Below are positions 1-8,441 of a DNA stretch of 64,000 nt, in pieces (within the stretch, counting starts at the first letter, position 1; each line of letters begins with the position of its first letter). The DNA is taken from positions 94,497 to 158,496 of the forward strand of contig CAZNUA010000001.1 of assembly GCA_964576115.1 (NCBI GenBank), written 5' to 3'. Source of the stretch: CAYSYY01 sp964576115 [NCBI: uncultured Gemmatimonadota bacterium] (GTDB lineage: Bacteria; Blakebacterota; Blakebacteria; Blakebacterales). Position numbers and translations under genes: made by a program. The notes beneath the pieces are model-generated. The model saw only the letters and a program-made list of their open reading frames with translations, ran no database searches and was not told where the DNA came from.

Positions 1-79
1 ACAGATGCGAACCCCGACCGTACGCGGGCATGGGAGGGGTGAAAAAGCGAGCACCACCAGCCTTTCGTGGAGAACAAAC

Positions 80-1888
80 ATGAGTGAAGCAACGGGTTCC
101 CCCGCTGCGGATGCTGTACGCATAGGCGTATTCATCTGTCACTGCGGCGGCAATATTTCAGATGTCGTAGATGTGGAGCGGGTCGCACAGGAGATCGGGA
201 CACTTCCCGATGTGGTTTTCTCGGTGACCGAACGGTTCACCTGCTCCGATCCCGGCCAGGCCCGGATCGAGGAGGCAATCAAGGAGCAGAATCTGAACCG
301 GGTCATCGTTGCGGCCTGTTCCCCCACCCTGCACGAGATGACTTTCAGACGCTGTGTCAATCGGGCCGGCTTGAATCCCTACCTCTTCGAGCACGTCAAT
401 ATCCGGGAGCAGGTCTCCTGGGTCATCGAAGACCACGAGGCCGCCACCCGCAAGGCCACCCGCCTTCTCAGCGCCTCGGTGGGACGCATCAGGCATCTGG
501 AGCCGCTGGAGAAGAGGAACATCCCGATCCACAAGGCGGCCCTGGTCATCGGCGGCGGCCTGGCCGGATGCAAAGCCGCCCTCGACCTGGCCCGGCGGGG
601 TGTGGATGTCTTCCTGATCGAGAAGAGCGACCGGCTGGGGGGCCGCTTCCTCGAGCTCTACGAGGTCTTCCCCACCGGCGAGAAGGCAGCCGACATCATC
701 GGCCCCCTCGTCACACAGGTCCAGGAACATCCCCGCATCACGGTCCATACCGAAGCCGAACTCAGAGACACGACCGGCAGCGTGGGCGACTTCCACACCA
801 CCGTGGCCGTCAACGGCTCCGAAGTCGAGATCCACTCGGGGGTGATCATCCTCGCCGTCGGCCTCGATCTCTACGAGCCCCGGGCGGGCGAATACGGGGC
901 GGGAACCTCTCCGGCGGTCATCAGCCTGCTCGAGCTGCAGAGCATGCTCGATCCCGAGGGCCCGACCGGCGGCCGTCTCGAGGTCGAGGGGCGCCCGGTC
1001 CGCAACGTGGCCTTCCTGCACTGTGTCGGCAGCCGGCAGTGGGCCGACGTACACGAAGCGGGCGAAGACGGCAAGGTCAACGACTACTGCAGCCGCTACT
1101 GCTGTACCGCCATCATGCATTCGGCGGTGGAGATCAAGAAGCGCTGGCCCGAGGTCAACGTCTTCGACTTCTTCGAGGACATCAGGACCTACGGACGGGG
1201 ACATGAGGAGTACTATACCGAGGCGGGCGAGCGCGGGGTTCTCTTCCTGCGCTTCGATCCTCACCATCCGCCCGTGGTCGTCCCCGATCCGAAGGGGGAA
1301 TCTCCCCTGACGGTGACCTGCCGCGACCGTTGGACGCTCGACGAAGAAATCGAAGTGCCTGCCGACATGGTCGTCCTGGCGACCGGTTTTGTGCCCACCG
1401 ACATGTCCACCCTGATCGACCTGTATCGCTGTTCGCGCGGTGCCGACCGTTTCCTGCTCGAAGCCCACCCGAAACTGCGGCCGGTCGAGCTGGCCAGCTT
1501 CGGTCTTTTCCTGGCCGGCTCGGCCCAGGGCCCGATGGACGGCACCGAGGCCTCGGCTTCGGCCTCGGCTGCAGCCTCGAAGGCCGCCGCTCTGGTAGCC
1601 CGCGGATTCATCGAGCTGGATCCTTTCATCGCCAAGGTGAACGAGGATCTCTGCACGGGGTGCGAGACCTGTCTGAACATCTGTCCCTTCGACGCCATCA
1701 CCAAGGACGAGGAAAAGGAAATCGCAACGATCAGCGAAGCACTCTGCACCGGCTGTGGAACGTGCGCTGCAACCTGTCCGAGCAGCGCCATCCAGCAGCT
1801 CGGTTTCAACGATGCCGAGGTGATGTCCGAGGTTCTGGCTCTGCTCGGTGTCCTCCACACCGAGCAAGAACCGGTCACCACCGGCTGA
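80..1888 (+). CDS. hdrA: HdrA-like FAD/iron-sulfur subunit (QmoB N-terminal-part-like)
   Basis: A cytoplasmic flavo-iron-sulfur electron-transfer subunit of 602 aa. Near the N-terminus is the HdrA-type CHCGGNI motif (Cys20, Cys22). An FAD-binding VIGGGLAG motif lies near residue 153, and two [4Fe-4S] ferredoxin motifs (CTGCETC, CTGCGTC) lie near residues 525-567. The central HdrA motif, normally FPTLDCSxC, is replaced by VFPTGEKAADI, so that cysteine cluster is missing, whereas the second HdrA in the operon (4976-6274) keeps it. The ATG at 80 is chosen because GGAG precedes it and HdrA homology begins just after; upstream codons are unconserved. MvhD follows 12 bp downstream. HdrA1 plus MvhD add up to about the length and domain order of QmoB, so this may be a split QmoB. 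The family assignment is certain; the electron acceptor is inferred. Confidence 0.9.
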   Translation: MSEATGSPAADAVRIGVFICHCGGNISDVVDVERVAQEIGTLPDVVFSVTERFTCSDPGQARIEEAIKEQNLNRVIVAACSPTLHEMTFRRCVNRAGLNPYLFEHVNIREQVSWVIEDHEAATRKATRLLSASVGRIRHLEPLEKRNIPIHKAALVIGGGLAGCKAALDLARRGVDVFLIEKSDRLGGRFLELYEVFPTGEKAADIIGPLVTQVQEHPRITVHTEAELRDTTGSVGDFHTTVAVNGSEVEIHSGVIILAVGLDLYEPRAGEYGAGTSPAVISLLELQSMLDPEGPTGGRLEVEGRPVRNVAFLHCVGSRQWADVHEAGEDGKVNDYCSRYCCTAIMHSAVEIKKRWPEVNVFDFFEDIRTYGRGHEEYYTEAGERGVLFLRFDPHHPPVVVPDPKGESPLTVTCRDRWTLDEEIEVPADMVVLATGFVPTDMSTLIDLYRCSRGADRFLLEAHPKLRPVELASFGLFLAGSAQGPMDGTEASASASAAASKAAALVARGFIELDPFIAKVNEDLCTGCETCLNICPFDAITKDEEKEIATISEALCTGCGTCAATCPSSAIQQLGFNDAEVMSEVLALLGVLHTEQEPVTTG

Positions 1889-1900
1889 CGGAGGAGAGGA

Positions 1901-2407
1901 ATGAGCGAAGAGGTCATCACACAGGATGTGCAGACGGTACCGGAGAACTGGGAACCGAAGATCGTCGGATTCCTCTGCTACTGGTGCTCGTACTCCGGAG
2001 CCGACGGCGCCGGCACAGCCCGGATGAAGTACGCCCCCAACGTGGACATCATCAAGGTGATGTGCAGCGGGCGGATCGATCCCGAGCTGATCACCACGGC
2101 TTTCGCCAACGGTGCTGACGGCGTCATGGTCGCGGGGTGCCATATCGGCGACTGCCACTATATGACGGGCAATCACAAGACCATGGCCCGGATGCCCCTG
2201 CTCAAGCGGATCCTGGACGAACTGGGTATAGAGGCCGACCGGTTCCGCCACGAGTGGATCAGCGCCGCCGAAGGGGCCAAGTTCGCCGCGACCGTCTCCG
2301 ACCTGACCGAGAAGGTTCGCGCCCTCGGCCCGCTGAACTGGCCCGAGCTCATGCATGAACGGGGAGTCGGCCACGGCCACGACCTCAAGCCCTGGGGTGA
2401 AGAGTGA
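1901..2407 (+). CDS. mvhD: MvhD-type hydrogenase/Hdr linker iron-sulfur protein
   Basis: A 168-aa protein of the MvhD family, the [2Fe-2S] subunit that carries electrons from an F420-non-reducing (Mvh) hydrogenase into HdrA. Conserved cysteines are visible at Cys26 and Cys29 (CYWC), Cys55 (MCSGR), Cys80 and Cys85 (GCHIGDC). A GAGGAGAGG ribosome site precedes the ATG. Its stop codon shares one base with the next start (TGATG), suggesting translational coupling with MvhG. In sulfate reducers this domain is fused to the C-terminus of QmoB; here it is a separate gene directly behind the HdrA-like subunit. This is the expected bridge between hydrogenase and HdrA. Confidence 0.92.
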   Translation: MSEEVITQDVQTVPENWEPKIVGFLCYWCSYSGADGAGTARMKYAPNVDIIKVMCSGRIDPELITTAFANGADGVMVAGCHIGDCHYMTGNHKTMARMPLLKRILDELGIEADRFRHEWISAAEGAKFAATVSDLTEKVRALGPLNWPELMHERGVGHGHDLKPWGEE

Positions 2408-3393
2408 TGAGTGAAAACGACACCGGCACGACACAGCAGAAGCTCAAGGTCGGGATGTACTGGGCGGCCAGCTGCGGCGGCTGCGACATCTCCCTGCTCG
2501 AAATCGGTCCTCACATCCTCGAGCTGATCGAGATCGCAGACATCGCCTTCTGGCCCTGCGCCGCCGATTTCAAATATCAGGATGTGGCGAACTACCCCGA
2601 CGAGTACATCGACGTCTGTTTCTACAACGGCGCCATCCGGACCAGTGAACAGGAACAGATCGCCCGGCTGCTCAGGCAGAAGAGCAAGTCGCTGATCGCG
2701 TACGGGGAGTGCGCGGTCGACGGCGGGATCCCGGCCCTGGCCAACCTGAAGGACGTGCCGGGGATCTTCGATGCGGCCTACCACACCAATCCGTCGATCG
2801 ACAATCCCGAGGGCACCGAGCCGCTCCCGATCTCCGAATGCGAGCAGGGCGAGCTGGAAATTCCCGAGTTCTACGATCAGGTCCTGCGCCTGCAGGATGT
2901 CGTTCCGGTCGACTACGTCATCCCGGGCTGCCCGCCGCAGGCCGAACGGGTCTGGGAGGCGATCGTGGCCGTGACCGGCGGTGCGGTGCCGCTGAAAAAT
3001 ACCAACGTCCGGGTGGCGGTCTTCGACAAGTCGGTCTGCGACGAGTGCCCGCGCGAGAAACGGCATGAGAAGATCACCGGCTTCAAGCGCCCGCACGAGG
3101 TCCGTCCCGAACCCGACTGGTGCCTGCTCGAGCAGGGTCTGATCTGCATGGGACCGGCCACCCGCAGCGGTTGCGGCGCGCTCTGCATCAAGGGGGGCCT
3201 GCCCTGCCGGGGCTGTTACGGTCCCTCGGGCGAGGTCGAGGACCAGGGTACGGCCATGGTCAGCGCCATCGCCTCGATCCTGGATGCCACCGACGAGGAG
3301 ACCGCCCGGGAAATGATCGCCCAGATCGTCGATCCGGCCGGCACGTTCTACCGGTTCAGTATGGCTTCGAGCCACATGAAAGCACGCAAGTAG
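2407..3393 (+). CDS. mvhG: [NiFe] hydrogenase small subunit, MvhG type
   Basis: A 328-aa small subunit of a group 3 (Mvh-like) [NiFe] hydrogenase. It binds the iron-sulfur clusters that take electrons from the Ni-Fe site in MvhA. The N-terminal AASCGGC motif (Cys23, Cys26) provides proximal-cluster ligands, followed by GEC and PGCPP motifs and a Cys-rich C-terminal half (CDEC, GCGALC, PCRGCYG) typical of MvhG. There is no twin-arginine signal, so the enzyme is cytoplasmic, unlike periplasmic uptake hydrogenases. The ATG at 2407 overlaps the mvhD stop by one base; the in-frame GTG at 2404 is less likely. MvhA follows after 13 bp. Confidence 0.94.
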   Translation: MSENDTGTTQQKLKVGMYWAASCGGCDISLLEIGPHILELIEIADIAFWPCAADFKYQDVANYPDEYIDVCFYNGAIRTSEQEQIARLLRQKSKSLIAYGECAVDGGIPALANLKDVPGIFDAAYHTNPSIDNPEGTEPLPISECEQGELEIPEFYDQVLRLQDVVPVDYVIPGCPPQAERVWEAIVAVTGGAVPLKNTNVRVAVFDKSVCDECPREKRHEKITGFKRPHEVRPEPDWCLLEQGLICMGPATRSGCGALCIKGGLPCRGCYGPSGEVEDQGTAMVSAIASILDATDEETAREMIAQIVDPAGTFYRFSMASSHMKARK

Positions 3394-3406
3394 AGGTGGG
3401 TGTGAG

Positions 3407-4921
3407 ATGACGACTCCACATGTGAAGACCAAAGAGGGTTACCGGCGGATCAGCATCGATCCGATCACCCGGCTTGAAGGACACGGGAAGATCGACATCT
3501 TCCTCGACTCAGCGGGCGAGGTGGCCGATGTCTACTTCCAGGTGCCCGAACTGCGCGGCTTCGAGAAGTTCTGCGAAGGCCGGCCGGTGGAGGAACTGCC
3601 CCGGATCACGACCCGTATCTGCGGCGTCTGTCCCGAGGCTCACCTCATGGCCTCGGCCAAGGCGTGCGACGCCGTCTATGACGCCGAATTGCCCCTGACG
3701 GCGAAGATGCTGCGCGAACTGCAGTACAACATCTTCTACGTCACCGACCACACCACCCACTTTTATGCTCTGGGGGCACCCGATTTCGTGATGGGCCCGG
3801 ATTCCGATCCGGCCCTGCGCAACCTGATCGGGGTGATCGGCAAGGTCGGACTGGAGATCGGCAGCAAGGTCATCCAGTGCCGGCAGTGGGGTCATGAAGC
3901 CGCGTCGATTTTCGGCGGCAAGCCGGTCAACCCGATCAACGCCATTCCGGGGGGCATGTCGAAGCCGATTTCGGCCGAGGAGCGCGACCGCCTGGATGAG
4001 ATCTGCTCCTTCATGGTCGAATTCGGCGAATTCACCATCCAGTTGCTCAAGGATGTGGTCCTCGCCAACGAGGCCTATGTCGACCTCATCCTCAACGGGC
4101 CTTACTACCACGAGACCTACTCGATGGGCCTGGTGGACGAGAACAACCGGGTCAATTTCTACGAGGGTCAGGTGCGGGTGGTCGACCCCGAGGGCAAGGA
4201 GTTCTGCAAGTACGCCCCGGCCGACTACGCCGAGCACGTGGCCGAGCGGGTCGAACCGTGGAGCTACCTGAAGTTCCCCTACCTGAAAAAGGTGGGCTGG
4301 AAGGGCTTCGTGGATGGCATGGACTCGGGGGTCTACCGGGCTACGCCACAGTCGCGCCTGAACGCCTCGAACGGCATGAACAGCCCCAAGGCGCAGGCAG
4401 CGTACGAGGAGTACTTCGAGACCCTGACCGGCGACCGGAACGGTTCGAAGCCGGTCCATCACACCCTGGCCATCCACTGGGCGCGGGTAGTGGAGCTGAT
4501 GAACGCCGCCGAGCGCTCCCTGGAGCTGATCCGGCATCCCGAGATCACCGACCCCGAGAACTACCGGGTCGTCTGCGACAAGACCCCCTCGGAGGGGGTC
4601 GGGATCGTCGAAGCCCCGCGCGGCACGCTCACCCACCACTACGTGACCGATTCGAACGGCATCGTGCAGAAAGCCAACCTGATCGTGGGCACCACCAACA
4701 ACAACGCCCCGATCTGCATGTCGGTCAAGAAAGCCGCCCAGGGATTGATCACGAAAGGGACCGAGATCACCGAGGGCGTGCTGAACATGGTCGAGATGGC
4801 CTTCCGGGCTTACGACCCCTGTTACGGCTGCGCCACCCACTCCCTGCCCGGCCAGATGCCGATGATCGTGCGGCTGCGCGATGTCGACGGCACCGTTCTG
4901 GAAGAAGCCCGGCGGGACTGA
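3407..4921 (+). CDS. mvhA: [NiFe] hydrogenase large subunit, MvhA type
   Basis: A 504-aa catalytic subunit that cleaves or forms H2 at a Ni-Fe(CN)2CO site. Both nickel-binding motifs are intact: L1 RICGVCPEAH at about residues 70-79, and L2 DPCYGCATH at about 470-478. The N-terminal DPITRLEGHGK motif is also typical. The protein runs 26 residues past the L2 histidine, the form of a precursor processed by a maturation protease, which fits the HyaD-type protease gene at 7916. A GTGTGAG region precedes the ATG. Together with MvhG and MvhD it makes a complete MvhADG hydrogenase. Confidence 0.95.
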   Translation: MTTPHVKTKEGYRRISIDPITRLEGHGKIDIFLDSAGEVADVYFQVPELRGFEKFCEGRPVEELPRITTRICGVCPEAHLMASAKACDAVYDAELPLTAKMLRELQYNIFYVTDHTTHFYALGAPDFVMGPDSDPALRNLIGVIGKVGLEIGSKVIQCRQWGHEAASIFGGKPVNPINAIPGGMSKPISAEERDRLDEICSFMVEFGEFTIQLLKDVVLANEAYVDLILNGPYYHETYSMGLVDENNRVNFYEGQVRVVDPEGKEFCKYAPADYAEHVAERVEPWSYLKFPYLKKVGWKGFVDGMDSGVYRATPQSRLNASNGMNSPKAQAAYEEYFETLTGDRNGSKPVHHTLAIHWARVVELMNAAERSLELIRHPEITDPENYRVVCDKTPSEGVGIVEAPRGTLTHHYVTDSNGIVQKANLIVGTTNNNAPICMSVKKAAQGLITKGTEITEGVLNMVEMAFRAYDPCYGCATHSLPGQMPMIVRLRDVDGTVLEEARRD

Positions 4922-4975
4922 GGGGAAACGACCGGAGAAAGAGCCTGACGCACCGTCAGAGATGAGGGAAAGAGC

Positions 4976-6274
4976 ATGGCAGAGTCAGACAAGCAGTACG
5001 ACGCAGTGGTGATTGGCGGGGGCATCGCCGGCATGCAGGCCTCCCTGGACCTGGGCGATCAGGGCTACCGCGTGCTGCTGGTGGAGAAGGAGCCTTCCAT
5101 CGGCGGAGTCATGGTGGGTCTGAACAAGGTTTTTCCCACCCTGGACTGTTCGAGCTGCATCTGTACCCCCCGGATGGCCGAGACCGCCCACCACGAGAAC
5201 ATCACCCTGCAGGCCTACACCGAGGTGAAGAAGGTCTCCAAGAACGGGACCGGCTTCCATGTGGAACTGATCGAGAAGCCGCGCTATGTAGACGCCGAAG
5301 CCTGCATTGGCTGCGGCCAGTGCGAACTGGCCTGCCCGGTGGACGTGCCGCACGAGTTCGACTACGGGCTAGGGGCGCGACGGGCGATTTACATCCCCCA
5401 CGCCAACGCCATCCCGCAGGTCGCCACCCTTGATGTGGAGCACTGCACCTTCTGCGGCAAGTGCGCCACGGTCTGTCCCGTCGAATGCGTTGATTATCTG
5501 CAGCAGCCCGAAGAGGTCACGATCGAGGCCGGGGCCGTTATCGTCACCACCGGGCTCGAACTGATCCCGATGGAAGACAAGCAGGAGTGGGGCGGCGGGA
5601 AGCTGATCAACGTTCTCAATCCCCTGGCGGTGGAGCGGATTCAGTCCTCCGACGGTCCCTACGGGCACATCATGCGACCCTCCGACGGCAAGGTGGCCAC
5701 TTCGATCGCCTATGTGCAGTGCGCCGGCAGCCGCGATCAGTCGATGGGCTACCCCTACTGCTCGCGGGTCTGCTGCATGTACGCTCTGAAACAGGCCATC
5801 CTGACCAAGGGCTACGGCGATGTGGAGATCACCATCTACCACATGGACATCCGGGCTTTCGGCAAGGGCTTCGAGCAGTTCTACCGGCGGGCGATGGACG
5901 ACGGCATCAGGATCGTGAACGGCAAGGTGGCGCGGATCACAGAGGATGCCGATCACAACCCGGTGCTGCGGGTCGAGCTGCTCGACGAGGGCGGTCAGGT
6001 CGTCGAGCGCACCTACGACATGGTCGTTCTCTCGCAGGGTCTGCGGGCCGGCTGGCACCCGGAGGGTGTGCTCGGCGCCCGCGAGGACGAGGACGGCTTC
6101 TTCGAGATCCCCAACCTCAAACTCTACCCGACAGTGAGCTCGATCGAGGGCGTCTTCGTGGCCGGCGTGGCCGCCGGTCCGAAGGATATCCCCGACGCCA
6201 TTGTCGAAGCAGGATCGGCCGCCATGGAAGCGGCCAACTATCTGGAGGCGACCCGCACGGTGGCCGCCACCTGA
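4976..6274 (+). CDS. Second HdrA-like subunit, QmoA-like
   Basis: A 432-aa FAD/iron-sulfur protein related to HdrA and QmoA. Visible features are the FAD fold VIGGGIAGMQA (residues 11-21), the HdrA cysteine motif FPTLDCSSC (Cys58, Cys61, Cys63), and two [4Fe-4S] motifs (Cys110/113/116/120 and Cys157/160/163/167). It lacks the CHCGGNI extension of the first HdrA and is close to QmoA in length. It sits between mvhA and the QmoC-like gene. Two different HdrA-type subunits plus a QmoC-like membrane subunit match the Qmo complex (quinone-interacting membrane-bound oxidoreductase), but with hydrogenase genes where sulfate reducers have APS reductase. The Qmo-like role is inferred from architecture and context. 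Confidence 0.85.
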   Translation: MAESDKQYDAVVIGGGIAGMQASLDLGDQGYRVLLVEKEPSIGGVMVGLNKVFPTLDCSSCICTPRMAETAHHENITLQAYTEVKKVSKNGTGFHVELIEKPRYVDAEACIGCGQCELACPVDVPHEFDYGLGARRAIYIPHANAIPQVATLDVEHCTFCGKCATVCPVECVDYLQQPEEVTIEAGAVIVTTGLELIPMEDKQEWGGGKLINVLNPLAVERIQSSDGPYGHIMRPSDGKVATSIAYVQCAGSRDQSMGYPYCSRVCCMYALKQAILTKGYGDVEITIYHMDIRAFGKGFEQFYRRAMDDGIRIVNGKVARITEDADHNPVLRVELLDEGGQVVERTYDMVVLSQGLRAGWHPEGVLGAREDEDGFFEIPNLKLYPTVSSIEGVFVAGVAAGPKDIPDAIVEAGSAAMEAANYLEATRTVAAT

Positions 6275-6301
6275 GACACGAACCCGGGCATGAGGTCGAT
6301 C

Positions 6302-6586
6302 ATGGCTGAGAAAGAACAGACACCGATCCAGATTTTCCGCGAGCGACAGGGCGGGATAGCCCCCGAACTGAAGGAATACGTGAAGGAGCAGAACACCGCC
6401 CGCAAGGTCATCCGCAACGCCCTGGGCTCGGGTGCCAGAACGGTTCCGGAGATTGCGAGTGAAAGTGGACTGGATTCCAGCGCCGTAATGTGGCACGTTA
6501 TGGCCATGAAGAGATACGGCGAGGTACTCGAAGCCGGACGCGAGGGCGACTACTACACGTACCAGCTGAAGGGAGATGGCCGATGA
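6302..6586 (+). CDS. Small winged-helix-like protein of the hydrogenase/Qmo operon
   Basis: A 94-aa protein with no catalytic motif. Residues 35-75 read as a winged-helix fold: a helix, then PEIASESGLDSSAVMWHVM as the likely helix-turn-helix, then a short wing ending GDYYTYQL. GAGG lies 6 to 10 bases upstream of the ATG at 6302, favouring it over the ATG at 6290. Its stop overlaps the next start by 4 bp (ATGA). The tight coupling inside a metabolic operon suggests either a redox-responsive regulator or a structural helper of the complex. The sequence alone does not decide between these, and there is no metal-binding cysteine cluster. Confidence 0.7.
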   Translation: MAEKEQTPIQIFRERQGGIAPELKEYVKEQNTARKVIRNALGSGARTVPEIASESGLDSSAVMWHVMAMKRYGEVLEAGREGDYYTYQLKGDGR

Positions 6587-7737
6587 GTTCCCGGGTCGAC
6601 ACACAGGTGGTCAAGGATCTGGCCTCCTACGGCGGCGACACGGCCACCGAATGCTTCAACTGCGGCAACTGCACCGCAGTCTGCGGACTGACTGACAACG
6701 ACGCCAGCTTCCCGCGTAAATTTATCCGTTACATCCAGCTCGGCCTCAAAGACAAGATGAAGAGTTCGATCGATCCCTGGATGTGTTACTACTGCGGCGA
6801 GTGCAGCGACACCTGCCCGCGGGATGCCGAGCCGGGCAAACTGATGATGGCCGCCCGCCGCTGGCTGACCGCGGCCTATGACTGGACCGGCATCAGCCGC
6901 CTCATGTACCAGAAGGAATGGACCGAATTCCTCTTCCTGGGAATCGTGGCGGCGGTCGTGGTGGCCCTGTTCACCATCCCCGCCAACTTCGGGTTCAACC
7001 TGCTGGCCCAGCATCCTGAAGCGCGCGAAACGGTGATGCTCCATTCTTTCGCGCCCAAGGAGATCGTTCACGTCGGCGACCTCATCCTGGCCGGCCTGCT
7101 GTCTTTCTTCCTGCTCACCAATGCCGCCCGCATGGTCAGCTGGACCATGAAGGGCTCGGGGGCCGGGCTGGGTTCCTACGTGGCCGAGTTCAAGGAGATG
7201 GTCATCCACGGCCTGACCCAGAAGCGGTGGTCCAAGTGTGAGACCAGCTCGGGCAAGCACTGGATCAGGCACATCTTCCTGGTGACCGGTTACGGCACCA
7301 TGTTCCTGCTGGTCGTGGCCCTGTTGCCGATCTTCCAGATCGAGGACGCCAGCTTCCACTGGACCTCGCTCCTCGGCTATTACGGCACCCTGGTCCTGCT
7401 TGCCGTCTCCACCTGGCTGCTGATCGACCGGGCCCAGGGCAAGGACCAGATCCACAAGGATAGTCACCTTTCGGACTGGCTCTTCCCGATCCTGCTGCTG
7501 CTGACTGCCCTTTCGGGGATCATGTTGCACCTGTTCCGGATCTTCGACCAGCCCATGCCGGCCTATGTCATGTACGTGGTGCACCTGGCCATCGCGGTGC
7601 CGATGCTGGCCGTGGAGGTGCCCTTCGGGAAGTGGGCCCACCTGCTCTACCGGCCCACCGCCGCCTATCTCAGCGCGGTGCGGAAGCGCGCGGAGGCCAC
7701 CGCCACCCAGCCCGCTCTGCAGCCCGAAGCCGCCTGA
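6583..7737 (+). CDS. QmoC-like membrane subunit: HdrC ferredoxin domain fused to HdrE-type cytochrome b domain
   Basis: A 384-aa fusion protein. The first 100 residues are an HdrC-like domain with two [4Fe-4S] motifs (Cys24/27/30/34 and Cys68/71/74/78). From about residue 115 there are some six hydrophobic segments with interspersed histidines, as in the haem-b membrane domain of QmoC/HdrE. This is the QmoC architecture, which passes electrons between cytoplasmic Fe-S/flavin subunits and the quinone pool. The ATG at 6583 overlaps the previous gene by 4 bp and has GGGAGATGG upstream. No CCG-domain HdrB exists in the window, so heterodisulfide is an unlikely substrate. A hairpin terminator follows at 7768. 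Confidence 0.88.
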   Translation: MSSRVDTQVVKDLASYGGDTATECFNCGNCTAVCGLTDNDASFPRKFIRYIQLGLKDKMKSSIDPWMCYYCGECSDTCPRDAEPGKLMMAARRWLTAAYDWTGISRLMYQKEWTEFLFLGIVAAVVVALFTIPANFGFNLLAQHPEARETVMLHSFAPKEIVHVGDLILAGLLSFFLLTNAARMVSWTMKGSGAGLGSYVAEFKEMVIHGLTQKRWSKCETSSGKHWIRHIFLVTGYGTMFLLVVALLPIFQIEDASFHWTSLLGYYGTLVLLAVSTWLLIDRAQGKDQIHKDSHLSDWLFPILLLLTALSGIMLHLFRIFDQPMPAYVMYVVHLAIAVPMLAVEVPFGKWAHLLYRPTAAYLSAVRKRAEATATQPALQPEAA

Positions 7738-7767
7738 TTTCGGGCCTCGACAGTCTGTCACGCGAAC

Positions 7768-7804
7768 CGCCCGCCTTGCCTTCGGACAGGGCGGGCGTTT
7801 TCCT
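7768..7804 (+). terminator. Rho-independent terminator-like hairpin after the hydrogenase/Qmo operon
   Basis: An 8-bp perfect stem, CGCCCGCC (7768-7775) with GGCGGGCG (7790-7797), is followed by TTTT. It lies 30 bp beyond the QmoC-like stop codon. The T-run is short, so it may only attenuate transcription into the protease gene at 7916. Confidence 0.6.
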
Positions 7805-7915
7805 GCCGGGATTTGGATTCGATCCGTTCCGGTCACAGCAGGCCGCAGGGAGAAGGGGCAGGGTTCGAGGGAAAGAACGTGATGAGCGGGAGAGCGATAT
7901 GAGCGGAAAAAGGTC

Positions 7916-8401
7916 ATGAGCGGCAGACGGATCGCCGTCCTCGGTCTGGGCAATCCCATTCTCAAGGACGACGCCGTGGGGCTGAAAGTGATCGAAGAAC
8001 TGGACCGGATCCTGGCCGCCGAGCCCAGCCCCGGTGTCGAACTGCTCACCAGCCAGAGAGCGGGATTCGAAGTAATCGATCGGCTCTCGGGCTATGACGA
8101 GGTCATTATCGTCGACGCCTTTCAGGCCCCCGACACCCGACCGGGCCGGATCAGGCAGGTCGAGATGAGCGAGATCGCCGGGAGCGCCCGCTTGATGTCG
8201 GTTCACGAGATCGGGCTCGAGGCAGCTTTCGAACTCGCCCACACCCTCGACATCCCGATGCCCGATACGGTTTCGATCATCGGTATCGAAGCCGACGACG
8301 TGTATGAGTTCGGGGAGGAAATGAGTCCCGAGGTCGCGGCGGCCGTCGGACCGGTCGTGGAGGACATCATCGCCCGCCTGAGGAGCCTAAATACCCCCTA
8401 A
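7916..8401 (+). CDS. Hydrogenase maturation protease (HyaD/HycI family)
   Basis: A 161-aa nickel-dependent endopeptidase that trims the C-terminal tail of a [NiFe] hydrogenase large subunit after nickel insertion. The family signature VLGLGNPILKDDAVG is at the N-terminus, with conserved acidic residues at DD and VDAF, and the metal-binding histidine in SVHEIG. The length is normal for the family. It lies downstream of MvhADG, whose MvhA still carries a 26-residue tail past its last metal ligand, so MvhA is the obvious substrate. The ATG at 7916 follows AAAGG. Its stop codon is embedded in the A-run that forms the U-tract of a minus-strand terminator. Confidence 0.92.
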   Translation: MSGRRIAVLGLGNPILKDDAVGLKVIEELDRILAAEPSPGVELLTSQRAGFEVIDRLSGYDEVIIVDAFQAPDTRPGRIRQVEMSEIAGSARLMSVHEIGLEAAFELAHTLDIPMPDTVSIIGIEADDVYEFGEEMSPEVAAAVGPVVEDIIARLRSLNTP

Positions 8402-8441
8402 AAAAAGCCACCCCCTGCACCGGAGAGGTGAAGGGGGTAGC
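8400..8441 (-). terminator. Strong minus-strand Rho-independent terminator
   Basis: A long hairpin pairs 8407-8421 with 8427-8441, with 13 base pairs, two mismatches and a 5-nt loop. It is followed on the minus strand by seven U (complement of the A-run at 8400-8406). The U-tract lies only on the minus strand, so it ends a leftward transcript. No leftward protein gene lies upstream, which points to an RNA gene. Confidence 0.75.

Noticed and set aside
158-2434. Long leftward open frame of over 700 codons opposite the first HdrA and MvhD genes
   Set aside because: It is a shadow of high-GC codon bias; the forward strand shows clear family motifs, while this frame has none.
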